A DNA stretch of 64,000 nucleotides from the NCBI GenBank assembly GCA_037576215.1, contig JBANDB010000013.1, positions 1,612,001-1,676,000 of the forward strand, written 5' to 3'. Each line of letters opens with the position of its first letter. Position 1 is the first letter of the stretch. Below the pieces are notes generated by a model. The model was not told the DNA's origin. It was given only the letters and a program-made list of their open reading frames with translations, and searched no databases. The stretch comes from Armillaria gallica. Its lineage: Eukaryota; Basidiomycota; Agaricomycetes; Agaricales; Physalacriaceae. Of the stretch, positions 45,380 to 56,537 are shown one piece after another. A program made the position numbers and the translations under genes.

Positions 45380-46919
45380 GAAAGAAAGATCTCAAAAAAA
45401 TGAGGGCGACGTGCAAACTCACGAATCACGCTGTGGAACCTCTCGTCTTCTCTTCGATTTCTTTGGTCTATTGCTTCTTCGGTGACATAGTGCGCATCAG
45501 GCCTAGGTATCTCGGCGATTTGGATGCACTCAAGAGGGATGTTTTCCATCATGTCCAGAAGATCAGCGTTATCGCAGTACAGGAATCGACGACCCCAGTA
45601 TCGTCTCCTGTCTTACGGCCATTCACCAGTTGAAAAGTCATTCTTGAAAAAATTTCTTCCATCTTTACAGAATTTGAGGGATATCTCGTGCGTTTATTTG
45701 CTCTATGATAGCTTGTGCTAATTACCGATGTAGGATTGCGATAGAACATGAAGTACCTGCATGGTTCTTTGAGACTCTGTACCCTTCTCTTTCGACTCGT
45801 CCTTGCATTGAAACCGTCACCTTATGAGCCAAAAGCGAGTTCTACCCCCCGCCGTCCGCTCTTCGTCCTTATGTTCCCATCGTCATGCAGGCCCGCGCAT
45901 GGGACGACACCGCCTGCGCTTCGACCCGGTCATTTTTGCGGACTACACCGGCTGTCAAGACCCTGAGACTGAAGAACGGAGACGCTCTCATTCTTCCTGA
46001 CTCGTGATGGTCCATGAGGTGGATTTGGCAATTGTCATTTGCCCATCGAGCACATCGACACGGGTGGCTTCGACCTGCTCGAAGACTGGTCGTCTATCAA
46101 GAGACACTTCTGTCATCTCGGCAGCCCCATTGTTCATGGTAACCTCGATATCCCAATTGGTTTCTGGATATGTCTCATGGAGGAAGGAGCACACCGCACG
46201 ATCCGTAACTTTAGCCTCAAGCCTGACCTCCGTCTCACTCCACACGCTTGCCTCGCACCGGAACTATGGGCCTTTCTATTGGCGCTACAGGAATTGGAAT
46301 TCCTCCAAATCAGTATCGCGTTCTCGGACTCGGCAGAGGAGCGTAAGATGGGAGAGAGTCAGGGGAACGAATTTTACGAGAAGTTTCTGAAGAAGCACGG
46401 GAATACGATGAAGGATCTTCTTTTGAGGGCTGCCATGGAGTGTAGTTGGTCCATCACGTCTCCGAGACATCTCGAGCTCGTGGTCACACCATGTCCGGAG
46501 CTTATCAGGTTGAGCGTGTTTACGAGTCATGTTGGTGGAGAAACCAATATGATTGTATGTTTTTGTTTTCGTAAATATATCGGATGAAGCTTACCCTTAT
46601 TCTTAAGGCCCCCGCCCTGGACCAGATACCTTCACTCCCGTACCTGAAGGATCTCGATATGAGTAGTATCATACCGAATCTGTATGGAATGACAAGCAGG
46701 GAACAAGAGCAATATGTCACTACCGCCTGTTATCCCGAGAAGGAAGGCATGCTCAAGGAAATGATCCTTGGATACAAGCGGGCGGTTTTTAAGCTGTTTG
46801 AAGGCCTGGTGATAAACAAAGAAAAGCATTACGTGTTTGAGTTCTTGGAGGGAGCCCAGTCTTTTACGTGCGCATTTAATGTTGAGCATTTCGTTCGCAC
46901 TCAAACGCATTTCGGATAG
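45380..46919 (+). pseudogene. F-box-like protein remnant with several exons
   Basis: The start reads LRKKDLKKMRATCKLTN..PLVFSSISLV (about 45379-45468), typical of an F-box region following a 57-bp intron. Later exons contain SFLKKFLPSLQNLRDIS (about 45640-45690), PAVKTLRLKNGDALILP and a long open stretch 46039-46587 (LAPELWAFLLALQELEFLQ; SPRHLELVVTPCPEL). A 53-bp intron at 46555-46607 leads to the final exon ending at 46919. F-box proteins recruit substrates to SCF ubiquitin ligases. Stops at about 45829 and 46009 lie between otherwise matching parts, so the gene is probably dead, although unrecognised introns could rescue some of it. Confidence 0.45.
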
Positions 46920-48809
46920 TATCGTGTATTTTTTATCTAATGGTTGTCTGCTGTAGTACTTATACGAATGAATTAAATGCTTTCGTTTTAGAAAGTTCCT
47001 GTAGCCCATACGAGTCGACTGGATGCTGTCTCCCACTGAGTACACTGGGCACCACCGAGTTCTACTGACAGTATTGGCGTTTGACTGTCTTGCGAACATA
47101 CAAGTATAAATTGGGGTATTGAGCAAAGGACAGAGCACTAACCACAATTGTAAACCACCTTATTCCAGTACCCACAGTGGGTCTTGTCCGAACGCTCGCA
47201 CTTTAGGGGAAGGTATCCGAACGGCACAGGGGAAGAGTGAGCTTTCCAGAGTGAAGTGACATCCACGCGCGGGCACGCACGGAGTAGCGCAGGTTGGCAG
47301 GGGAGGGATGGTCGGACACTTCTTTTATTAGCCTGGACGGTTTTCGCGACTCGGATGCGGGTTGGCTAGTCCACGGAGATGGATTGCGGGTGTCGGATGG
47401 GACGTCGAGCAGTCTTGCAGCCGGGCAGAAGAGACTAGAACAGCGGGGGTGTGCCTGTGCGGAAGCGCAGACATCGCACTGAATTCGATGGAGAGCACAA
47501 GGAGAGTGGAGTCAAACTTGAAGTACGGCAGTATCCGCGGAGTCAACGTCACTCACGGTACTCGATGCAAACGTTTGCAACGATCCTTCTCCCCGCATCC
47601 TCTTCTCACTCTGACCTGAGTCGTCCAGCCATGATGTCACCGGCGCGTCCCAGTCCCGTGGTCGTTCATGAACTCGTTGATTCTGTGACGCTTGTCACGC
47701 TGCTAGCGTGAACCTGTACCACGATCATTTGGTTGGATGCTCAAGCTCAAGGTACCCATGCGTGCTCTGCATGTTTTCTTCCTGTTCGCTGACTTTGATG
47801 TGAAGCAGTGGTCCATTTCATCTCGTCAAGATCAAGATCCAATACGAGTATCAAGGTAGGCATCGCCTCGAGATTATCGGATTGATTGCCTACCGATATT
47901 GATCTTAGCCATCTCCGTTTCTGAACCGGCAAGCACGATAATGAATGGGATATAGAGGTGAAAGTGTTGAAATGGTACGTTCTTCGCCATCTCATCCTCT
48001 TCCGTCGACTAACCGGCGTTCCTGTGTTCTGTAGGCTTCCGCTTTCTTTCAAGTTGGCGCCTGGGACTCGGAGCGGTGACTCAAGATTTGGCTCGAAGGT
48101 GTAGGCTGCAGGGCAATGATACCAGGATGAGGTGCGTTCATCTTTTTTTACCTACCTGCCCTGCTTGAATGCTGACCATTTTGCAGTCGGCCGCCTTCGA
48201 TCTGTAGTGAAGCCATTCAAGTAAGGCACTCCTCGACTCCAACAGCCTCGACGAATTGATGACGACCCTGCAGTTCTCTCGAATCAAGCGGGCAGGATAG
48301 TGACGGACGACGGATGAGATGAATGGGTGGACTTGTTCAAGCGCATTGGTAAGCAGGCGACAATCCTGTTACGAGGTGTGTGCTAACATGACGGGCAGAC
48401 GACCGTGGATTCACAGGAGAGAGCGCGTGGATTAGCTAGGCAGGCGGACAAGAGGGTGCTTCCTGGCGCGCGCCCATGCCATGACCGACGTGTCCTCTAT
48501 GACAGCATTCAACATCTTTCTTTCCTTCTACCATCCTCGCGTCGCCGTCCCCGCCACTCCTTAATCGTGTCTTGCGTCATGTTCAAGTTCAACATCATTC
48601 TTTTCTTCTATGACCATCTTCGTATTCTGTTTCGCCATCGTTGCCATTCCTTACCGGTGCTTACGGTGACATATGGGCAGAGTATGCCACAACGGTACGG
48701 GTCATGCGAGGAGAGTATACGAATTCGATGAACGGATCGCGAACGAGCTCTGTGGTTTCAGCAGAGGAAGTCAGGAGAACGATGTCGCAGCGGGAATGAC
48801 TACCATGGC

Positions 48810-49010
48810 TGGTTTCGAGGAGGTTGGCGGGACCTACAGATAAAAATGGGTTGCTTCACAAGATGCAAGCGGGAAAGGATGTCAATGTACATTTTGGTTT
48901 CACTACTCTGACGATGGTGCTGAGCTGCTATATTAAGGGTCATCCGATGAGTCTCGAAGAACTCGCCGCAGAAGTTCTCGAAGCAGAATCAGATATGACT
49001 GCGAGGTATG
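48810..49010 (+). pseudogene. Second P450-like fragment
   Basis: This stretch parallels 44840-44975. It reads LTMVLSCYIKGHPMSLEELAAEVLEAESDMTA, in which the P450 I-helix AGSDTxA has become AESDMTA, and a GTATGC donor follows. A stop lies upstream at about 48842. It lies directly before the caspase-like remnant, as the module B copy lies before the F-box remnant. The assignment depends on comparison with 44910-44970. Confidence 0.4.
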
Positions 49011-49289
49011 CTTATCTCTTTCTCTTTGTAATTAGCGGACTAATGCGGTTGTGTAGAACTACACGTGTCAAGCGCACAGAACCGAGCAGTTCTGCAAAAG
49101 GCGTGCTAGGCCACCCCTTGGGCATCTTCTCCTTCCCCTTAACGGCATATCAGCATCAGAAACCGATGATTTAGATGCCTTGCACAGACTTAGTCGACTT
49201 CGCGAATCCGTCCCTCAGCAGCCTGTTCCACCTGAATCTCCTTCCTCAACAATGCATAAGCGTCTACCCCTCACCATCGACCTTCGTGC

Positions 49290-50190
49290 TCATTCCAGTT
49301 GTCATACATCCAGTGTGGCGTCGATGCATCCAGATTCTGAGCTGTTCTCATCGGCATTGATGCATGTGAATGCCGACACCTCCGCGGCTGCGTCTCGGAC
49401 GCACTATTAATGAAGAAATTCCTGGTTGACGACCTGGGTATATCAGAAGAACGTATCCAGTGTCTCCTCTGCTCTGAAGATCCCAACCCTGGTGGTCCCT
49501 TGACGCCTTCTCGCGACGACATCGTATCAGTACTCTACAATCACATCGACAATCAGGAAATTAATCCGGGGGACAACATTCTTATCTACTTCGCTGGGCA
49601 CGGCGCCAGTTATGACTGCGAAACATTCTTTCAAGCCTAAATACGACACAAAATCCTGTCCCGTCGAAGCTCTGTGTCCCCTCGACCGCGACACTTTAGA
49701 CGCCGAAGGTCGTTACGTACCCGATATCAGCGACCGAGAGCTCGACGCTCTTTTCACGGAAATATCTCGCGTGAAGGGGCATAAGATTACGTTCATCGCA
49801 GACTGCTGTTACACTCGCAGTTTTCCCCGCCACCCAGACACAGAGATGCGTAGCATACATCATACTACTCGTTCTGATGTCAACAATATGTTACGCGCTG
49901 GACATGAAAGGCTGGAACAGTGTCCTGGTTATCAATCTATCTTATCGGATGATTGGACGCCTGATAGGCGCTCTCATGGAGGTCTGGCGGCGTGTCGAGA
50001 CTACCAGACTGCGAGGGAGACTTTGGAAAGCTGGGAATACGGAGGGATTTTCACTAAGATACTTCTTCGTGTTTTGAAGTCGGACGACTGGAAGAAGGAA
50101 ACGAGATATGTTGGACTTACTTGCCTTCTGAATCAGTCGGACGCTCAGACTCCGGTCATTTCTGAAGTCCATAGATACGATCGCGTTTAG
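49290..50190 (+). pseudogene. Caspase-like (peptidase C14 type) protein, broken
   Basis: In one frame the domain start reads GVDASRF, TGA (49338-49340, where tryptophan is expected), AVLIGIDA, then SDALLMKKFLVDDLGI. The catalytic histidine region is LIYFAGHGASYD (His at 49599-49601). After an apparent one-base insertion near 49635 the reading moves to another frame, with CPVEALCPLDRDT and the catalytic cysteine region FIADCCYTRS (Cys at 49807-49809). The usual histidine after the cysteine pair is tyrosine. The end at 50190 follows a short C-terminal region. Caspase-like proteins with this layout are abundant in Agaricomycetes and linked to cell death. The nonsense codon and frameshift make it a pseudogene unless they are sequencing errors. 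Confidence 0.75.
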
Positions 50191-51375
50191 TATCAGGTGT
50201 AAAAGATCAAGTATTGGCTTGGGTGCTCTAACGTGAGCATTCTGTATAATCATTTTTATTGGAATAAAACGATCTTTGACCACTGTATGCAAGGTAGTTC
50301 AAGCAAACATCATGAGGTATGTCTGCGCAAGTATCGGGGCCAAGAACCTTCCATATTGGCCTCACCACCCGAAACATTCAGTCGATTTATATCAGGAACT
50401 GTGAGAAGCACATGTACACTAACGACGGCTAAACAAAGAAGCCTATCTACCTACCTACATATTCGCCGCTGCGTCACAATGCGTCAAGCCACCATCAAAG
50501 AATCATCTGGCGAATGATGGCTTTGAATCTCTACTGACGTCATCGCTAACTCCTCAAGCTCGGAGGATCCGATTACGATGCCTCGACCCCGTAGGCTGCA
50601 CATGCGTAATCAAGGCCGTTTCGTCAATTTCCCAGTTTTGTCGAGGAGCTGAGTATCCGGCTATGACATGGAAGTCCCTGTTGGTTTGTATTTCATCTCT
50701 TTTCATTTAATAGGTGACTAATTCCGGGACGTACAGTGCCGCGAGCTCTCAAAGCCTCGTTTTCCATTTCTGGGTTGATATTGATGACCCTGCATGCTCT
50801 GCGAGTGCCGTTGCGTGTTTTCACTGTATTTTCATCGCAAAAAACGGGACATTTTATACTATTTCAGTGATTATACACTGGGAGCCGTATGTATACATGT
50901 TCTAAGGTGGACTGCAGGCGATGCATTTGCCTTAGAGACTGATATCAGAGAGATGGCGAATGCACGGGCCGTTCAAAAGGACTGATTTTGCTCCGTGTCA
51001 TTGAATTTTCATGTTGACTTCCGATTCCCGGACTTTGACAGATCGGAATGCCGTGGAATGAAGCAAAAACTTCGAAAGCACTATGTAGTGGTGAATATTG
51101 CAACACCAATGCGGGAAAAAGACTAGTCGCGTATTTTTAAATAATGGGGTCGATAGCGCGGAGACGAGAACGGGTGTTTTGAATTTCGGTACGAGCGGAG
51201 ACAGCTTGTGTCACTGCATTTGCTCTATTCTGATTTCTTCAGTAATGATTGTTACTTTGCTTTGTCCGCGGGGAATTTGGAGTATAAAGAGAGAGGTGGA
51301 ATGGGTTCTAAATCCCATCTCCCATCCCATCCTTTCCGTCCTCCCCTTGCTCTCCTACAAGCAAGGCTTATGACG
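50191..51375. other. No gene seen
   Basis: Only short open frames without recognisable motifs. Sequence similar to module A starts at the right edge. Confidence 0.5.
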
Positions 51376-52617
51376 TTGTGCCGAAATCCCGTGCTCGTGT
51401 GATGCGTTCGTTGACTTCGTGACGAGCCGTCACACTGCCCATGAGCTTTGACCTCCATCGTCGACTTTGACGGGCACGGTAGGGCTTGTTCTAACACTCT
51501 TGCTTTCTTTTTCATTGACTTGTTCTTTAATAGATTTGTATAACCATTACACTCAAGACTTGCAGTGGTAAAACAGCCCAGTCCTCTCGTTTCCTTCACT
51601 GGTAAGCATTCTTCTTTCATTTCTGATGATTCGTTATCTAAGGGGATATTTATGCAGGCGTTGACTTGATGACTTGAATACACCCAAGAGCCGAGAATAT
51701 GGGGAGTTGAAAGGTACGTTCATTTTATCTTGTACGAGAGTTGGGCGTGCTGATAACCATTGTAGGCTCAGCACTCAGCCAGTTCACCCTCAAGTGCATA
51801 GCGCAACAAGCGGAGACTGGCCGCCACGGCTAACGTCTCGACATCGGACTTGTTTAGGGATGATAGCGCGATGGAACAGGGTTCCAAGGTAAGCACCATA
51901 GTTCTTCATTTCAATTTTTCCGTTAACGGACCTTTTGCAGACGTCGACGTGAACGAATTCAAGATGTATAGGCAGTGAGATCGTCAAGGTATGCTTCTAT
52001 ATCTATATTGCGTTGGATGTACTCAGCAATCTAACTCAGGCAGTTGTCCTCGATTTCCGAAAGCAAGGTCTTGCGCCTACAGCCAAAAATAATGGACTGT
52101 CGCCGCTGTTTACCGGATACGCCAGCGGAGGGAAGGGAGGACGACCGAAGGTACGTTACACTTGCTTTGGGTGAATCTTGACTGGGTGACTGACTCGTTG
52201 CGCTAGGACCCCGGACTGCGAGACGTTGCTTTGATGAACGGCGTGGGGTACGGCGTTGAGATGATAGGCGCAAGTTCGCTTCGATGAGGTCATAGGGTGT
52301 CGGAGGGAGGCTGTGAAGGATACACGGCATAGGAGTGGTCGTCGATGTCCGCGGGAGGAGCATGCATGAAGTCTGAGAGAGTACGTCTCCGGCGTTCTAT
52401 GGGTATATCAGTGTAATGACGAGAAGATACTTGGTAGATGGGCAAAGTACGGCAGCGTCTGCGGAGTTGACGTCACTCACGGTACTCGGTCCGGACGGAA
52501 ATTGCAAACGTCTTTTCTCTTTTTCGCAACGGTCCTCTTCAACGACGTGAACGCGTCTTTCATCCGAACACGTCAGACCTCGTATTCTTGCAATGGCCCT
52601 GCACGCGAACAGTTCCA
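51376..52617 (+). repeat. Module C, first part
   Basis: It closely follows A 37270-38530, including intron-like segments such as GGTACGTTCATTTTATCTTG..TTGTAG (about 51714-51765) and GGTAAGCACC..TTTTGCAG (about 51889-51940). In A this part lies after the P450-like remnant. In C it lies before it, so the block was rearranged. No complete reading frame survives. Confidence 0.65.
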
Positions 52618-52770
52618 CGACATTTCTCGAGTTTGCCTTTTATCCCGTCAGAAGACTCGAACGTCACGGTCAACTCTGTCGTGTGTCACGCTGAAGTTCA
52701 ACATCTTTCTTTCCTTCCACCATCCTCGCGTCCAATTTCGCCGTCGCCGCCACTCCTTAACAGTATCCCT

Positions 52771-53496
52771 ATGCCTGGACTCTACACGAAAGTACAAAAA
52801 TTCGATGGGTGGCACTACGATCTTGTTGCTGGAGTCGTTCCGAGACCTTGGCAAGGTAATCCGTCTCTCGTACCCTTCGCTTTTCCCTGACTCAGTATTT
52901 TTTAGACGTTATCTCCGCCTATGGTGACTTTTGAGTCCATTGATTCTATTCCGCCGTCGGACGTACACGACGCTCACTCTCCTTCACTCGCGTCGACCAC
53001 CCCTTCTATTTCTATCGCTGCCCAGAAGTTTTCGCAACACCTCTCATTCTACGATGTCTCGCTCATCAGTAATGACTCTTCCATCGATAACAGCACAGAC
53101 CTCTTATCTTCTTCGGCCGCTTTTTCTCTGCCGATGGTACTGATGGGCGTTGGCCTAGGAATTCTGGGCTTGACTAGAAAAGAAGGCGAGGATCCTTTCG
53201 ATGGTCTTGGTCTTGTCCATATCAGTCGTTCCTCTCGAGATCCATCATCTGATGGCGAAATTTCCCATACAACCTTGCGCGAGGTTGCACAGACGTTCCT
53301 GCAACCATCGATGTGCTTAGGGATAGATGACAACGGAGATTCAGAACCGGAAAAAATGAAACCTGTAGACATGCCTTCGCCTCGGAACCGTCCGCGCAGG
53401 TGCTTGACGCGTAATTTGTCTGCTTCTACCATCTCTAGTTCGCTGAAGCGAGCCAGTAAAATGGGTGCTGTAGACCGAGGTCGAAGTTGGCGTTGA
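52771..53496 (+). CDS. Serine-rich hypothetical protein, possibly two exons
   Basis: An open stretch from ATG 52921 to 53496 encodes 191 residues rich in serine and proline, with STTPSISIAAQKFSQHLSFY and a basic C-terminus. A possible first exon at 52771-52857 (MPGLYTKVQKFDGWHYDLVA) ends before a GTAATC donor, with an acceptor at about 52905, but this splice does not join the frames cleanly. I see no domain and no copy in modules A or B. It may be a real small gene or part of a larger decayed one. Confidence 0.35.
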
Positions 53497-53624
53497 TAGG
53501 TTTGTGTGGACTCAACTGTAATATCAGGGTATCAACACTCTCAACAGCTTCTGAGTGAAGAATTGAAAATTGATATGTCTTCTCAAGATATTGGACTAGC
53601 TACATAGCCGATAATCGACGTCTT

Positions 53625-54107
53625 TTGACCACGATTCTTCATTTTAGCGCCGACAAACTTGATCAAGCTCAGATCCATAACTATATTTATCGTCGTATCG
53701 CCAATTTTATTGATCATGGAAAGGACTGGTTAGCTCGTCTTTCAGTTGCTCATGTACACACCCTCCTGGTCGCCTACCGACATCGTAATATGTTCCTGAG
53801 TCAAGAGGAGCATCCTTCAGCCGATGGTAGAGACAAGAATCTGGAACTTTTCGTTCTTCAAAGTGCCCGGGAACGTCTGGTTTATTATACCGGACTCACT
53901 TCTGATGGTCATCCAAAAGCTGCTTCTGTGGATGTGGATATTGAAATATTGAAGCCTTGCGTATCTTGGAGGACAGAATGTTTGATATGTCTGAGGAAGC
54001 TGGTCTGCCAATGGGGCCTTGTGCGGGCCGTCGACTCCGGGGCCTTGATGGGTCACAGTAACACTTGTCACGCTGGCAAGATGAACCACCAACATCGCGA
54101 GAAGTAA
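53625..54107 (+). CDS. Unrecognised ORF of 160 residues
   Basis: The frame starts MTTILHFSADKLDQAQIHNY and has no domain I recognise. Its 3' third (from about 54015) overlaps sequence shared with module B (43880-44000), so that part is probably not native coding sequence. Treat it as a candidate only. Confidence 0.25.
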   Translation: MTTILHFSADKLDQAQIHNYIYRRIANFIDHGKDWLARLSVAHVHTLLVAYRHRNMFLSQEEHPSADGRDKNLELFVLQSARERLVYYTGLTSDGHPKAASVDVDIEILKPCVSWRTECLICLRKLVCQWGLVRAVDSGALMGHSNTCHAGKMNHQHREK

Positions 54108-55060
54108 TTTACCGTAAGGACGTTTTCCAGTATTGTTTCCTTGCCGTTAACTCATTTTCATGAATAGAGCATATCTTCCATACCTTGCAGCAAGATAGAG
54201 CGACAGGTTGGACAGTAACGCTGTATCTTTTGGACATGGCTAGGCAGCTCCAACTTGGGCTCGGTGAGCTCCCTCGTTAGAACGTTTTCATTGCACTGCT
54301 GACTCTAGATATTGGACAGGTCCAGAGCTCGACGAAGCGTCCGTGGCGATTCTGATCAGGGTTCATTGATGCATCTTCAACCACAATGAAGGGTCTAATT
54401 GTATGTGGGTTGCATTTTCATCTGCGATTATCGACTAATTAGAATATGCTGCGAAGGCCGGTCGCCGTCGAGCAAACATTGGAAGAAGGAAATAAAGAAC
54501 GGTGGTTTTGGAGGTGAGTGCAACGTTGCGCTGGTGGTTGACTCCTTACATATCTAATCATAGGGTTCGACGTTCGAACATTCAACCTTTGCTGGCGATA
54601 TCCCCTTCATTCCTATCCCCGCCTCTGATACCATCCCGTTTAACATCAGTACGTATCCTGGCCCTCGTTCGTGCCATCGAGGACTAATTCCTAGGTTAGG
54701 ATTTGAATACGGATGGCGTCGATGGTGGGAACACGCTAGTGGATACGGGAGGGCACTGATGAAGGAAGGTATGGCCGGTTTTCGATTTAAGAGTCGCCGA
54801 GAAGCTAACTCGAGTCACGCAGTAACTGCCGACTACGCGTAAGGAATGCATCCGGGTACGCGTGGAGGGTCGCCCGTGCGTGCGGATGGTGAGAGGAGGG
54901 GTAGCGCGCATTGGCAGGGGAGGGATGGTCCGACACTTCTATTGTTAGCCTGGTTGGGTGGTTTTCGCGACTCAGATACGGGTTGGCACATCCATGAAGG
55001 TGGTTTGCGGATACTCGGATGGGACGTCGAGCAATCTTGCAGCCGGGCAGAATAGGCTAG
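54015..55060 (+). repeat. Module C, second part (P450-like remnant)
   Basis: It matches B 43900-44770 and A 36230-37150. Exons include FTFAGDIPFIPIPASDTIPF-like sequence (about 54583-54650) and EYGWRRWWEHASGYGRALM (about 54702-54765), with donors and acceptors at the same places as in A. Stops and indels break the frames. Confidence 0.6.
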
Positions 55061-55194
55061 AACAGATGCATGCAGCGACTTGCGATGCGACACGTTCGAG
55101 TGGAGATACGTCTTCGGCGTTCTATGGGTATATCAGCGAAATGACGAGAAGATACTTGGTAGGCAAAGTACGGCAGCATCCGCGGAGTTGACGT

Positions 55195-56537
55195 CACTCA
55201 CAGTACCGTCCCAACCTCGATGGATTCGTTGATTCTGTGACGCTTGTCACACTGCCAGCGTGAACCTGTACCATGACCATTCACAAGGTATGAATGTGTA
55301 TGCTGCATGTTTCCTTCCTTTTTGCTGACCTTTATGTGGAACAGTGTTTCATTTCATCTCTTCAAGACTCAATACTAGTACCAACGTAGGCAACGCCTCG
55401 AGATTATCTCTTTGCACACTGACATTAATCTTTAGTCTTCTCCATTTCTGGACCGGCGAGCGACGATAATGAATGGGGTATAGAGCTGAAATGGTTGAAA
55501 TGGTATGTTTGGTGCAGTCCTTTCCTCTTCCATCGAGTAACTGGCATTGCGTCCTGTAGGCTTCCGCTGTCCTTCAAGTTGATATATCCGGCCACCATAG
55601 CGCCTAGGAGTGGAGACTCAAGATTTGGCTCGAAGGTGTAGACTGCGGGGCAACGATGTTAGGATGAGGTGCGCTCGCTTTTTTACCTACCTGCTGCGTG
55701 AATGCTGACCGGCTCATTTTGCAGTAGGCCACCTTCCTTTGGTCTGTAGCGATGCAAACACGACCGATGTTCAAGTAAGGCATTCCTCGACTCATTAACG
55801 AAGACCTTGCAGTTCTCTCGAATCAAGCGGACTGGATGCGAGGGACGACGGGCGAGATGGATGGGTAGACTTGTTCGAGCGCATCGGTAAGCAGGCGATA
55901 ATCCTGTTACGAGGTGTGTGCTAACATAAGGGGCAGACGACCGTGGATTCCCAGTAGAGAGGACGGGGATTAGCCAGGCAGGTGCTTCCTAATAATAGAA
56001 TGAAGCTTGGAGACGCGGAATTCAGTTATTGATGTATCTCGAAGAGTGTCTAGTGTTTCAGACGCGATAGATATTTACTATAAGAGCGATATTAACTTGG
56101 AGTGTAAGGTAATGATAGTGATCTCTGGTCCTTTTTCCTCGGAGGAAGTGACCGTGTTCATCGGTGTGCAACTCAATTGTTCAGTCATCGACTGCGTCTT
56201 GAATGTATGCCATCACGCCGCACAGGATAAATTGAACAAGATGTCCACATGTGCACCATGCTACCTGTCTTCCGCCGCATTGTTTGCGTGTGTTTCAGGA
56301 CTTTGTGCCTTGCCCTCCGACACCCATCCACGACGACTCGAGCAGCTCTTCTTCGCACTCCCTGGAACGATATCTTGAAAGCTTTGAAGTGGGAAATAGT
56401 GAGTACAGTTAATCACGATTGTTTCGAGTACATGCTTTGACGTCGTTACTAGTAGCGCGCTCGAGAATTGCAGGAAGTTGGCTTTTGATTCGCATCAAAT
56501 CGACTTGGAAACGCTTGCGCCGACTCTACAGAGATCG
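55195..56537 (+). repeat. Module C, third part, upstream of the dead HET gene
   Basis: It follows A 38730-40010 and B 47640-48440. It contains the LPLSFKL-type exon remnant near 55560 and the stretch corresponding to 39668-39900 of A (ALFACVSGLCALPSD at about 56279-56320). It is contiguous with the HET paralogue. Confidence 0.6.

Larger units (their letters stand above)
43900..48450 (+). repeat. Module B of the triplicated block, split by an F-box-like remnant
   Basis: 43900-44090 matches 54015-54210 of module C. 44090-44770 matches A 36230-37000 and C 54300-54850. 47280-47430 matches A 37000-37150 and C 54900-55060. 47620-48440 matches A 38690-39490 and C 55195-55970. The block 45000-47200 has no counterpart in A or C. 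Part of A (37270-38530) is missing here. Confidence 0.65.
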
